64,000 nucleotides of DNA from Tetracladium setigerum (taxonomy: Eukaryota > Ascomycota > Leotiomycetes > Helotiales), in contig PZJY01000007.1 in assembly GCA_031472005.1 (NCBI GenBank), forward strand, positions 372,001 through 436,000, in the 5' to 3' direction. The notes under the pieces are model-generated. The model ran no database searches and had not been told where the DNA came from. It was given only the letters and a program-made list of their open reading frames with translations. The translations under genes and the position numbers were made by a program. Shown piece after piece: positions 12,631-24,861 of this stretch (positions are counted from its first letter, which is position 1; every line of letters starts with the position of its first letter).

Positions 12631-15600
12631 TTAGACAGTGCCGTCTGGTATTTCCCCATTTGCTTTTGAGGCCGTGGCTATCTCCTCGAGCAGAGATGAA
12701 TAGTTTTCTGAACATGCCAAAGTTGTAGGATGATTGGCCCCTAATGATTCTTGAAAGCCACTACATGCCCTTTGGTAAAGTAAAGACGCTTCTTCGTTCT
12801 CATTTTTCTGATGGAGTAAGTATGCAAGGTTATAAACACTTCCAAGCGTGCTGGGGTGCTTCTGACTAAGCACTTCTTCCTTAGCTTGAGCACCTCGCGG
12901 TGCATGGCCTCGGCTTCGTCGTACCTCCCCTGGCTCTCGAGCACTAAAGCGAGGTTATTTATACTCATAAGCGTGTCCGGGTGCTTCTGGCCGAGCACTT
13001 CTTCTTCCCTTAGCTTGAGCACCTCGCGGTGCATAGCCTCGGCCTCGTCGTGCTTCCCCTGGCTCTCGAGCACTAAAGCGAGGTTATTCATGCTCGTAAG
13101 CGTGCCGGGGTGCTTCTGGCCGAGCACTTCTTCACTTAGCTGGAGCTCTTTGCGGTGCATAGCCTCGGCCTCGTCGTACTTCCCCTGGCTCTCGAGAACT
13201 AAAGAAAGGTTATTCATGCTCGTGAGCGTGTCGGGGTGCTTATAGCCGAGCAATTCTTCACTTAGCTGGAGCTCCTTGCGGTGCATAGCCTCGGCCTCGT
13301 CGTACTTCCCCTGGCTCTCGAGCACTAAAGCGAGGTTATTCATGCTCGTGAGCGTGTCGGGGTGCTTATAGCCGAGCAATTCTTCTCTTAGCTGGAGCGT
13401 CTCGCGATACATAGCCTCAGCCTCGTTGTACTTCCCCTGGCTCTCGAGCACTAAAGCGAGGTTATTCATGCTCGTAAGCGTGCTGGGGTGCTTCTGGCCG
13501 AGCAATTCTTCCCTTAGCTGGAGCTCCTCGCGGTGCATAGCCTCGGCCTCGTTGTACTTCCCTGGCTCTCGAGCACTAAAGCGAGGTTATTCATGCTCGT
13601 AAGCGTGTTTGGGTGCTTCTGGTCGATCGCCTTATACCCCGCCAGCGACCGTCGGTTCAGCGTCTCAGCCTCGTCATACTTGCCTTGGGATTCGAGCACC
13701 AAGGCAAGCATTACCATACTTTGAAAAATTGTGATGTCATTATCCTGAAGAAATTGTTCACGGGCAGTAAGAGATTCCTGAATTTCAGCCTTCGCAATTT
13801 CATAGCGACCTTGCATCCAGTTGTACCAAGCCATATTACGCAAGAGTGATGCACGCTCAAGTATAGATTCCTTTGACTGTAGTTCAAACTTCAATACTTC
13901 AAGAGCATGTGGTGACAGAATCTCACACGTCTTCCAATTGCTATACTCTCCGTCTGGAAAGGCTTGTGCTACTACTCCGATCGCCTTCCCCTGCCACCTT
14001 TCGGCCTCCCTATATAGTTGAAGCCACTTCCGTGTGGCGAGTTGGACAAGCCGATGTATCCCAAAACTTTTCCCGTCTTTTTCAACGGTGATCAAAGAGA
14101 ACTCAAGCAAAGAGCCTAGAGCGTCTTCGAGGTCGAGGGGATTGGGATAGTGGACGTTGAGGAGAAATTCGGGAATCCCTTGGCGATGCAGCATAGCTAT
14201 CAATGATAGAAGCTCTGCAGCTTGTGGTTTGCTCCGCTTGATCTGGTCGAATGACATTTGCCAGGTCCGGATCACAGAGTTAGGGACGCTCCGATCCCGT
14301 CTAAGGTCTCCCGAATCTTCGTCGAGAAGTCTGCTTTGATTTTGTTCGTCGAGACGATAGAGTATTAAGTACTTGGACACACTCATACGAATGGCTTTCG
14401 CACTGATATACACAGCGGCTTGAGAGATTGCCAGTGGGAGATAATCTAACTCTTTGACAAGTTCGGCACGATCGGATAACGTGGATGAACCTTCAGGGAC
14501 TTTAGCGTGAAGTAGCTGGTCTGCTTCCTCTGGTGTCATCAAGTCAACTGGGATGACACTAGTGTGTCCAGTGCTGAGCCAAGTTGCTGCTCTTTGGTCT
14601 CGTGTGGTAATTAGCACTGATCCAGTTCTAGACTGTGGGATGTAACTAGATAATGGAAGACTCGAGCTATTCCTTTCTGATAATCCTTCCTCTTGTGTCC
14701 TTTGAAATACAGTCATATCGTCAGCATTATCGATAATTATAAGCCAACGGCCATTATCAACATTACTCAGCCATTTTGAGACTAGATCCAACACGTTCGT
14801 TTTAGGATCACCGGCCCCTGGCAGGTCAAGTGTAGCAGCGATAGATCTGTAAGCACCTTCGAATCGTTCGGCAGTACTTGCGTACACCCAGAATACCCAT
14901 AGATCAGGGTCACTCTCTCTAAGCTGATACGAGAATTCAATAGCGATTTGTGACTTTCTATGGCCGAATTAGATTGTGCGATATAGAGAGCGTGATGGGT
15001 TTATAGGTACCCTACTCCACCTAAACCAGCAAGGACTGCCCGATTGTGGGAGTTGGCATGAGAGAATCGCTGGTCCAGAGTTGCAAGGATGTCTTGTCTC
15101 CCAACAAACTTTGAATCCCTAGTAAACGGGAACGGAAACGTCGATGGTGAGGTCGTCTTGCTTGACGCAGGCGCTATTGTCATTTCAATTAGTCTGGGGT
15201 TCAACACGAGTACAGGCAAAATACTAAAAATAAAGGCAGTATTGGGCTTCCAAAATCAGCAGCTAGCCTACCATTTGCGGAAAAACGCTTAGTCACAATT
15301 GAATCTCCCCCTTTAATCATTCTTTGGATTTCCGGCAGCACTAGCTTGTAGTTCACATCATCCTCTCCACTGAACTTATTAAGTCCCGAGTGATCAGTAT
15401 CAAGGGCTATCATCCGTCTTCTAAGCTGGGCAGCGGACTGCTGGCTGACAGTCTGTGGGTCTGATTAGCGGAGAGAGGTAGAAAGGAAGGTAGAGATGTA
15501 CTGGAAAGGTCAACGGCCCGTATGTGTTGTTTTGGGTCTCATAGAAACACACAACATCCCAGTCAATATGACAGTCCGCAAAGTCCGTCGCAATATCGAA

Positions 15601-16421
15601 CAAGGGTCGACTGTCTTTCTGTAGTTCTTCGAGTAAAGTACGGTCAAATAGAAGGGCCTTGGCGAGCCATTTCCCCCAGAGTGCTGTATCGCTTCCTTGA
15701 AATGGGCCGCCAAGAAAGATAACACCTGCCACAGAAAGGCCTATGTCGCGGAAATTTCGAGAAGACGCAGCAGTAACAAGTGCCTATAATAATTAAGCAA
15801 AGTAACTTTTGTTCCTATATGAGGGAGACTATACTTGCTGGATGACAACGCATCCAAGACTGTGTCCTATAAGCACGATAGGCCTCTGACGCTCCTATGT
15901 CTTAGTACTTTAGTAATATGGCTATTGCATGAACCGCTTGTGGATAGTAACTTACGTGATCCTGCTGGCGGTGCTGAAACAGTTGGTTCAAAAAGTGGTT
16001 GGCGCACTCACGCAAGCTTGTTTTGACCGTGCGATCTCTCCAGTCTGACTTATAACTATATGTAGCAATCCGTGCGTTTCTGAATTTAGGTACGAGCAAG
16101 TCCAGGATCCACATAACTTCTGTGGTGCTATCCTCCCTACCTTCATCTCGTGACTTCTCCCCCTTCCAAAACTTCGCCTTGTCCCTGAGTCTCTTTGGTC
16201 TATCGGCGGCTGCTGATGGCACTTTCTTCACCCATGTGTAGAACTCGTGAGAGCCAAGACCCTGGACCGCTATGATACTGAGTAGGTAAGGTAGGTTAAT
16301 AAATAGGGTTCTGGGAGTGAGTGGGGTTAGCGGCATACTCAACTATGGCGGGTCCTCCTGCAGCCTCGTCGGACCAGATGTTTAGGCCGCTGGCTTTTAC
16401 GGTGTCTTTGGTGCATGCCAT
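12631..16421 (-). CDS. NLR-like receptor: alpha/beta-hydrolase, NB-ARC, TPR repeats
   Basis: A fungal STAND receptor of about 1139 aa once two single-base breaks are bridged. Exons (minus): 16421-16339, 16277-15956, 15894-15835, 15783-15502, 15452-15272, 15173-15011 and 14957-12631. The N-terminal ~270 residues are a serine-esterase/SesB-like hydrolase: IIAVQGLGSHEFYTW, a nucleophile elbow LIGHSLGCVV and VIFLGGPFQGSD. Near residue 360 comes the P-loop GLGGVGKSQIAIEF, split by an intron inside GGVGK, then WLIIIDNADD (kinase 2) and GSVLITTRDQR. About eight 42-residue kinesin-light-chain-type TPRs follow (NNLALVLESQG, EAEAMHRE, LLGQKHP). Frame breaks sit in C runs at 13560-13562 and 12879-12880; adding one base to each makes the total length divisible by three. 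Such proteins are thought to sense non-self and trigger a cell-death response. The effector substrate is unknown. It may be intact in the organism. Confidence 0.85.
12885..13640 (-). repeat. Tandem 126-bp TPR-coding repeat
   Basis: At least six consecutive units of 126 bp (one of 129, with an extra Glu codon) are nearly identical at the DNA level. The element around the complement of GCTCGAGAGCCAGGGGAAG recurs about every 126 bases. Differences cluster at a few codons in EAEAMHRE/KELQLSEE. High identity between units suggests recent duplication or gene conversion, as reported for many fungal NLR repeats. Confidence 0.9.
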
Positions 16422-16781
16422 TATCGTTTCGCTTCGTCGTTTGGATAACTACTAGAATAGACGAGAAATTAACGGTTCAAGAGGGTTGACTTGAGCTGGA
16501 GGGACGTTGGTTCTGATGAGGCTGAATGATTGTCGGCGGCTGCGACCAGCCTCACTTTGCGGTATAATTGCCTTGAAATTGTCCGATGTACGCTTACTCG
16601 GCGCATATGTGGTCACGCTACTCTGTCTATAATCCTCTACATATCTATACTTCCCTTGAATATTATCATCATTCCATCAAAAACACATAAGTATTTGCCT
16701 TAGGTCAGAGACAGGCTGAATTTGAAATGAGATGGACATGTTGGTACATCTAATGGTAGTAGTAGGTAGTACAGAGGCAAG

Positions 16782-16789
16782 CACGTGAC
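16782..16789. promoter_or_regulatory. CACGTGAC E-box
   Basis: The E-box core lies about 360 bases upstream of the NLR start codon. Binding is inferred from the motif only. Confidence 0.25.
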
Positions 16790-16958
16790 CGTATGCAGCA
16801 TGCCTTTGTTAAAACACCCTGATTTGGTGTCACCTCTCTCCCACTACTTAGACACAACAGAATACAATAGGCTTACCAAATCGTACGCTACGTATCCAGT
16901 GTTCTCATTCTTACACTGTTCAACTGACAGGACAATCCGAAATCGGGGAAGTCAATAA

Positions 16959-16966
16959 TCACGTGA
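16959..16966. promoter_or_regulatory. TCACGTGA palindrome
   Basis: Second perfect copy of this octamer. It lies about 540 bases upstream of the NLR start and 1.0 kb upstream of the GMC start. Confidence 0.35.
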
Positions 16967-17987
16967 TATACCCAGTGACACGCAAGGACTTTAGCTCAAC
17001 TAGCTCTGCTACAATGATAACTTCTCAATAACATTAATCTCTCGCACTTGTTTCTCCAAAAATAACATTTGTCAACTTACGGTTGTAGATGCGAGTATTC
17101 GGAATCTACCTCTACATACCTAGGTAACTGGTTCAGCTCTTTCCGCCTCCAACACCAACCACCACCCGCCCACCGATCATGCTTGCACATGGATGCAAGT
17201 TCACATCTCTGGTTCACCGAGGAAGATAAAGTATCCCATCAAGTAGAGCCTAAATAACCATCGAAGGATATCACTCGAAGCCCTCTAAATTAACTCAAGC
17301 GGATGAGACTTGGCTGTCAGACGCTTGGCAAAACGAAAACTGTTGTTTTGTCGGAGGTGCCGAGTGGCTGGCTTCTTACATCAGCGACTTCGTCCAGCAA
17401 CAACAACAGTTCCCTTCCATCATCTACTCCGATAGCTCGCAGTGTATAACAACGCCATTTTATTCTTCACAATTTTGTATTTGTGTTCTCTGGTTGGAAT
17501 CGACTATTGACAACTGTCCAGGCGTGGTATGACGACAATTGCAATTCGCTGGTCATTTGGTAAACAGGTTGGTAGAGTTATCAGACTCATCGAAGCCGAA
17601 GTTGTAATCAGTATGTTTCACTGCTTGGAGAAAGAAAGCAATCGGCAATAAAAGATACAGAGTTCTAACTTGTGGCTTTGAGCGCATATAACGGCGATTC
17701 GTGAGTATTCGAGTTTGAAGAAGCTTGTTCCCGATATGCTTTCCTGCCAATGGTTCCCGAACACGATGGCCCCACTACAGCACTGTACCCCGCCAAAGTT
17801 CGTATTGCGCCTCCCCACCACTCTATTTTTGACCTTCCTACCACTTAGCGGTGCCACAGGTGTATGTCACTATTCCGTCATGATTTTGCCTGTGATACGC
17901 TCAGTGTAATAGTATAAGGAGGGACCGGGGGTTCAGAGTTTTCTCAGTCAACTTCCATTTGTAAATCTCATCATACTCTATTTCAAT

Positions 17988-19786
17988 ATGCACTTCTTTT
18001 CAGCATTATTATTACTCGCTCCTTTCGTAGCAAGTTCTCCAGTAGCGGACTGGTCGAATAAACAGTGGGACATAATTGTCGTTGGATCTGGTCCTGCTGG
18101 TGTTATTGGTGAGTAACGAATACTCGAGGTTTTGGATTTATTCTTGACTTTTCATGGCTAATATCTTTGTAGCTGCAAGTCGATCGGCCGCTACAGGTCT
18201 GAAAACTCTTCTACTTGAACTCGGCGGTCCGTCATATGGAGTGACAGGAGGAGATTTGAATAGCAGAAGACCGGTAAATATGTTTACTCACTCACTCCTG
18301 AAGGCTTGACTTACAAGTTCCCAGCAATGGCTCAGCGGTACCAATCTCAGCAGAGTCGATGTACCCGGTCTCTATAAATCCATATTCTCCAACCAAGGGG
18401 TTTGACATGTGGGTCTCTGCTGAACGCCTTTGGTGGTTGCACGACTGGAGGAAGCAGCGCCATCAATGCTGGACTCTTTTTTGAACCTCCAGCCAGTGAC
18501 TATGATCTTTATTTCCCTGCAGGCTGGAAATCAAAAGACATGGTAAATGCCACAAAGCGAGTCTATGCCACGCAGCCTTCCTCCAGTTTCACTTCCAAGG
18601 ACGGGCAAAGATACCTACAATCCGGGTATGTGGCAGCTAAGAAATGGATTGTGGATGGCCTGGGGTTCAAAGAGGTTTTTGTCAACAAACAAGTCAACGA
18701 GAAGACTGGGGTATTTGGTCATCCGCTTTTTGCTTATGCAAATGGTCAGCGTGGTGGCCCAGTGATCAGCTACATGCAAAAGGTGCTGCATCTTCCCAAC
18801 TTCCACTTCCAGGACGGTGTCAGAGTTTTGAGAGCAGAAAGGACAGGCCGAGCCATCACGGGTGTCACGCTTCTTCTGAATGGACAACAGAAAGTTGTCC
18901 AAATCGCCCCAAAAGGCAGAGTGATACTTTCTGGCGGTGCGCTCTTCACTCCAGCACTCGTGATGAATACTGGAATCGGCGACCCAGCAACCCTCACCCG
19001 CCTCAAGAATGCCAACAAACTCTCACCATCTCTTACATCAAACCAATGGGTGAACAACACCCAAGTAGGAAACAACCTTTTCGACAACCCAAACACATTC
19101 ATCGAACTCTCCGCACCATCCATAAAATCCTACGTCCAATCCTACAACTCCCCCATCCCAGCCGACGCCTCCCTCTATCTCAACCAACGAAGCGGCCCCT
19201 ACACATTCGCATCCCAAACTTCCGTCTTCTGGGAGCGGACGCCCAAACGAGCCGACGGAAGCATCGCTTCTTTCCAAGGCACAATCGACTCATCCGGCTT
19301 CGGAGAATTCACCAACGACTCCACCATAACCCTCAACATCTACGGCACATCCGGCCTCAAATCCACCGGAAAAGTAGTTCTAGACTCCAACTTCATCCCG
19401 GGCCCCGACGGAAACGTATACTACTCCAACCCCAAGACGCCAAAGACATCGCCGCCTTCATCTATAAGATCTTCCAAGCCCTCCCGCGCTCAAGCTCCGG
19501 TCTCGTGCCACTCAACATCGCACAATCCTCTACGCCGCAGCAGATAGAGCAATATATCACGACACCATCGCAGTATGCGAGGGGGCAGGTGAATCATTGG
19601 TCGAGTAGTTGTAGGATTGGGAAGTGTGTGGATGAGAATTTGAGGGTTTTTGGCGTTGATGGGCTGTATATTGTTGATGCGAGTGTCGTGCCGCCGTTGA
19701 CGGTAAATCCGATGTTTGGGATTATGGCGGTGGCGGAGAGGGGGATTGAGAGGATTTTGAAGGGGATGGGGAAGGTGATTAAATGA
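17988..19786 (+). CDS. Secreted GMC oxidoreductase, cellobiose-dehydrogenase flavodomain-like
   Basis: A FAD-dependent enzyme of about 561 aa after bridging two breaks. Exons are 17988-18108, 18173-18273 and 18325-19786. A signal peptide (MHFFSALLLLAPFVASSPV) precedes the FAD dinucleotide motif IIVVGSGPAGVI. Next come GGCTTGGSSAINAGL (GMC signature), KGRVILSGGALFTPAL, a catalytic-type His in QVNHWSSS and the C-terminal VDGLYIVDASVVPP. Segments such as GLYKSIFSNQG and DGQRYLQSGY resemble the dehydrogenase domain of cellobiose dehydrogenase, but no cytochrome domain precedes it. Sugar or alcohol oxidation outside the cell is likely; the substrate is open. Frame breaks lie at 18397-18403 (GGGGTTT) and in CCCC at 19430-19433. 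Adding one base to each restores frame, and the total length then divides by three. Confidence 0.82.
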
Positions 19787-19895
19787 GTTATGTGGTGTTG
19801 TAATATTTGTGATGTTTTAGCGAGTCGTGTATTATATTTTAATGGTAATTTATGAATTTTGATGATGCACTACGAAGTTTTGAGGGGATTTTAGA

Positions 19896-20318
19896 TCACA
19901 AGAGGTGAAGAACACTGGAATTTGAGTGCAATAGTATTTTCTTCACTGTCGGATCATTGTGCAGTACCCATTTGGACTGGGACGCTCTCTGCCCTTCTTG
20001 GCCTTTAGCTCGCCGCCATCCTGTGGTCTGCTTGGCGATGAGATCTGCTTTTTCGTTTCCTGGCACCCCTGTGTGGGCCGGGATCCAATAGATCTCCATG
20101 AACACCCTTCGCTTTTGGAGGACACCGATAAAATGGATAATCTGTCTGAGGATCAGTTGTTATGACCGTCCTCCGGAGTTGTGAACTGATTGTATAGCGG
20201 CTTGGTTGTCCACGAATAGTGTGACTGTCGTCACTCCCTTTGCTGCTGTGATTGTGGAGTATAGTATTCCAAGCAGTTCGGCTGCATAGACAGTCGCCTT
20301 CCTGGCAGCTTCAGTTCC
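19896..20318 (-). mobile_element. LINE (non-LTR retrotransposon) RNase H fossil
   Basis: Minus-strand remnant of the RNase H domain found at the end of fungal Tad/I-type LINE ORF2. Readable pieces are ATVYAAELLGILYS, TVTLFVDNQAAI, EIYWIPAHTGVPGNEKAD and LIAKQTTG. These contain the family's Glu, Asp and second Asp positions; the first Asp strand is missing. An in-frame TAA at 20160-20162 interrupts it. No reverse transcriptase, poly-A tail or target-site duplication is visible, so this is a short relic. It sits 29 bases beyond the stop of a HET gene on the same strand. Confidence 0.8.
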
Positions 20319-20346
20319 TAACACTCAATACAGCTTGTGATTTCAG

Positions 20347-22285
20347 CTATATGATGGTAAAATAACGAAAACGAAGGGAACCGTCCGAAAGGTCATAATG
20401 CAATCCTTCGCCTTGCATGAAACTTTCAAGATAACATTCTCCCACAATTTTAAAGTTGTTTCCTACAGGCCGCAAGACGAACGGCAAAGGGGCTCATATA
20501 ATAGACAAAGCATATCTCCTGCTTTTGTGGCCTCTGGGACAATTCCAAACCCATCTCGAACGCCAAGTCTAATAGCCTGTCTGCCACGGAAGTAGGAGAG
20601 ATGTTGATTTAAGTTAAAAGCTGTCAAATTAAAGTACGTTAGATTCATTTACTGTAAGTGAAAGTCACACACTCACATTGATGGCGGAAGTTTGTCTCAT
20701 GTTCAAGCATTACAGGAAAAATCTCCAAGCCTCGTCTAGTGTTGACCGCGGTCCTGTCAAAATGGCCCTGATGTAAGAAGGTTATAAAATTACCGGAAAC
20801 GGTAAGTCTTCCTTGTGAGATAGAAATCTCTGCCTCGGTGCCTTTCGTAGCTGACCATCCTGGGTATACTTCTCTCAAACTCACGACTGAATTGTAAGTT
20901 AAGCTCCAGTCGGGGACCCAGGATGGCCAATCTGGAGCAGATCGAGGTCCCTCGCAAGAATGTAAGATTCCAAGACCCTTCTCACTCAAAAGAGAGTACG
21001 TCGCCCATTCTATGCACACATCTCGAAATGGTTTATCATAGTCTAGCGATGGAAGATGAGGGTCAAGAGTAAGGTCTTCATACAATCCTAGTAGAGCGTA
21101 GATCTTGTCGTGGGGAATAGAAGCTCCCCGATTTCGAAAGTCTGCGAGAGCCTGAGAGATGCCGGGGGGTGTTCGAGACTCTTTGAGCTGAAACATCGTC
21201 AAGATGCGCTTGGTTTCTTCGATTCCAAAATTGCCCTCACTCATGAAACCAATATATCCTTCATCAGTCAGATGCTGAACTGCCAACTTCAACTTCTCTG
21301 CTTGAAACGATTGTGTTCCAACCCGATATTCGACTTGTTTCCCGACAACAAATTCTTGTACGACCCAGACCCGAGTAAACCAAGAGTGGCGACAAAGACG
21401 TATGACAGCTTCCCATGGTACACTACCCGTAACGACATCATCAGCATCAATCTGGGAGATCCACTCTATCGCACGAGTACTTTCTCCATTTCCTTCTCCT
21501 AACCAGATAATTGTCTTCTGGGCCAGACTGTAGATTTTGCGCATCAATGACACTTGCTTACTTCGTTCTCGGTTGCTTTGTTGATTGATACAAATTGCAT
21601 CAATCCATAAAGTTCGTGACTCCGTTGGATATCGAAGAGCTCTGAGAGCAAGATCTAGATTTCTGGAGACTATCATATCGCAACCTTGAAGGGATACTGG
21701 TCGCTCATCTTTGTCATGAGGAGCTCCCCAGGTGTATGACAAGGCGTCATAAGATACTGCCTCCGCGTTCTCTAAAGCTTCGTGAATAATTTCACACCTA
21801 ATGCCGGCGGTTTTTTCTATGGATGGCTCCAAGATGAGGAGTCGAATTTCCTCATTCGAAGGCCGAAGTGCAGTGTAGATAAACGGTTCCCTAAACAGGC
21901 GTTTCTTTCTATCGACACTGCCATCGTCGCTGTTTTCAACCCCCCGTTTCAATGTTCTCTCGAGGATGGTAGCATTGCTCTTTAGGGTGTTAGGGCTAGG
22001 GACTCGCTCCTCTGTCTTTATCCTCGGAACCAAATCCATGGCGGCAGAATATGATTCTAGACGACAGCGGAGCCGGAGATGCTCATGTTTCTTGCGAACT
22101 TTGTAATCTAGGTAGCCGAATGAATCCAACCCTAAAAGTCTATGAAGCGCAGCTTGCGCGGGTCGCGGGAGCAAAATTTCGTCTTTGCGGGGAATACTTG
22201 GGCGTTTGTGGAGGAGGATGGCATCCGCAGCCTTGCTTTTGGCAAATTTCAGCTGCCAAGCGACCTGGCTTGAACAATTCAACAA
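20347..22285 (-). CDS. HET-domain protein
   Basis: A heterokaryon-incompatibility family protein. Exons 22285-20677 and 20620-20347 (minus). The frame is open from ATG 22285 (627 aa), but ATG 22039 (about 545 aa) starts nearer the conserved part and may be the true start. Hallmarks are YDALSYTWGAPHD, TLWIDAICINQQSNRERSKQ, IIWLGEGNG and RHSWFTRVWVVQEF. The C-terminal HET module follows (GDMLCLLY, then FVLRPVGNNFKIVGECYL). A break occurs at the minus-strand CCCC of 20489-20492; one extra C joins the two parts and gives a length divisible by three. HET proteins are linked to incompatibility cell death. The stop lies just upstream of a LINE relic. Confidence 0.82.
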
Positions 22286-22562
22286 TCAGATCTTAGCGTA
22301 GGATTCTTTTAACACCCAACGACAAATTCAATATTCCTCCTGAACTTTTGGGCAAATGAGATTCGATCCAAAAAGCCTTTGGCAGTTACTGCGCGTCGCT
22401 CGGTCACCGGACTTGGAGATTGCGAAGCTGCACCCAAGAATATTAAATTCTAAAAGATGGTTGAAAGTCCTCCATACTACTTCTTTGGCTTCTTGCCTGC
22501 CCTAAATTCCGTTGGCAATTTTCTTGCTGCGGCCGCTTGAATAAATTGCTCTTTCAATCGAA

Positions 22563-24861
22563 ATGTCAAACTTGGATTCATATGAAAAAACCGGCTTCAT
22601 AATTCAACACCAGGCAGTTCTTAACCAGGAGTAAGTATCTTTATCCCACTTTCTCTGATACCCTCATATCTGCTATTAATTATTTTCGTGTTTCTAATAC
22701 ACGTGTTATCCTGTAATGAGAGTACCTCCACTACTTCAGTCTCTCCGGTACGCAGCGATCACCAGCTGACTCGGGAACTCCCAGGCCACAGCCTCACTAT
22801 ATCAACTCTTTCGAACATTCCCAGAAACGAAGTTCCTGGAAAGCCATCGGGAAATGGGGGATTTATATTTTGGGCCTTGGCACGGTCGCGAACCTAGGCG
22901 CATTGGGTATCCTCGCGCTCCTCTGGTCTGAGGCATCGAAGTCGAACTCCGGCCAAGATGTTTCCTCGGTGTGGCGTCATATCATACAATCTGGATGGCT
23001 TACAAGAACCATTACACTCTCGTCTCTGATTATACGTGTTGCTGTTGGATTGCAAGCCGCAGTGGGCACCTCAATGATAGCTGCTCTAGTACTGGAGAAA
23101 TTCCAAACCTCAATCTTCCAGGTTCCTGCGATCTCGATGATGCGATACAGCAACGGCGGACCACACGATATCGCTTGGGCTTTGATGGGTGACCTCGTTC
23201 GCGGGATTCGCTCACCTTTTCTGCTTTACGCACTTGCGATGACCATCACTGTGATCTCTTCCAATTTGACCTCGACGATCTTGTTCTCTGATCTTGGCAA
23301 TGGATGGTTCACACCAAGTGTTGCAGAAACGGAGTTGTCTTATGGATTCAACTACAAATTTGGGGGAATCAATACGCGATACATGGGAGTCAATTACTGG
23401 AAGTCGAGACTGACTTCATATCCTACGTTTGCGGAATACTCCGAGCCACCGTACATCGGTGATGAAGTTCTAGATACAGGATTAACGCTACGAGGATTTC
23501 TTCCATATGGATCGGCAGGAGAAAGGGCTGCACTTCGCAGTTACACAGGTACGACCACGGTGTTGGATGCGAGGGTTACTTGTGTGAGACCTTCGGTCTT
23601 TGCCAAAGTCTCGTTAGGCTATGGAGTAGCAGACAGTAGCAACGTCGCAAAGCCACGGGACCCCTTCATCTTCTTTTCTGGATCACTTAGTTACACTACA
23701 CAACATCCCATGCTCCAATTCAAAAACGGAAAATTCGAAGCATATTTCAACTGCTCTATACCCTTGCACTTGGAGGATAATTCTACTCGTGCACAGTCCG
23801 AATGGCCAAGTTCCATCTGTCATATCGAAGGGACTGATTACAAGAGTGGAATGCTTGGGACATTGTTCAAGGAAACTGTGTACAGTGAAGAGCTCTTGCT
23901 GCTTAATTCAACTGGAGTAGCTTCTGAGTGGGTAACTGAGTTTAAATCTTTGACTGGCATAGACTGGGCGGAGGGTGGTGATGGCGGCGTATGGGCCGAT
24001 TTCACAGCTCCTTCGACAGGGAACAAGATCAGCGCAACGCTCTGTTTCAAGTACAATTGGGTGGGTAACTACAAAGTCACTATAAATAGCTCTTGGAACA
24101 AGACTGGGCCTTCAATTCAATGGAACACAACGAACAGGAATTACATCACCAAAGACATCCGCCGGATGTTCAAAGCCACGTCTGAAAATGCCACTGTGGA
24201 GGAGCGAGGAATAATGGAACTCCAGCCCATCGTGTCCGAAAGAGACGAGAAAACTCTCAATTTCGCTGTGACGGCTTCAGCGCATGGATTTAGTACCAAT
24301 TCTGACGTTGAGATGGCCTATCCCGATAACAATGCCACGGCTATAATGTGCACGTACTGCAGCAACAACGGTCCAGGCACAATTGACCCTCACCGATTCC
24401 ACATTGTCCTATTTCAAGACATCATGAGCTCAACCGGAAATCCGGCGATTGCTCTCCAGACGCTGTACACTACACTTGTGCAAATGAGCTACTATGATTT
24501 CCTCCCCGAATTCGATGTCTCGGGAGTCGTGCTCAGCACGTCTTCTTCGACGATTCTTATGCCACGGCAGTGGAATGGCTTTGCTGTGGTTGTACTTACC
24601 ATATGTATTCATCTGTTCTTGATGATTCTTGCCACGATGTATTTCCTGTATGGGACGACAACCTCGTTACTTGGTGATTCATGGCAGGCTTTGGCTCAGG
24701 CGAGTAAAGGAAAGACTGAGGTGCTCCTTGCACAAATCAATGGGCTGGAGAAGAGAAGTGTCAAAGAGTTTTTGAAGGACAGTGAGCTTGATAGGTTACG
24801 TGTAGGTGTTGGACGATCCGTGTATGGGAATGTTGAAGAGGTCGTCGTTGTGAGACAGTAA
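22563..24861 (+). CDS. Large fungal membrane protein of unknown function
   Basis: About 735 aa. Exon 1 is 22563-22630 with a strong GTAAGTAT donor; exon 2 is 22723-24861. Hydrophobic helices occur near the N-terminus (IYILGLGTVANLGALGILA, then IIRVAVGLQAAVGTSM, then LLYALAMTITVIS). One more lies near the C-terminus (VVVLTICIHLFLMILATMY), followed by LGDSWQALAQ. Between them is a ~400-residue, Asn/Ser-rich extracellular-looking region with many NxT/S sites. Similar four-helix proteins of unknown role are common and variable in Pezizomycotina. The early part of exon 2 is open in one frame and the rest in another; a single lost base between about 22740 and 22860 would reconcile them and the length arithmetic. 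I do not assign a function. Confidence 0.65.

Larger units (their letters stand above)
16422..17987. other. Divergent intergenic region between NLR and GMC genes
   Basis: About 1.6 kb with no supported gene. It carries a CACGTGAC at 16782 and a palindromic TCACGTGA at 16959, both placed as possible promoter sites for the two divergent genes. Short frames at 17553-17909 overlap on both strands and lack domains. Confidence 0.5.

Noticed and set aside
12631..13640. NLR called a pseudogene because of two frameshifts in its TPRs
   Set aside because: Both are single-base losses in C runs, matching the window-wide error pattern. No in-frame stop by substitution is present.
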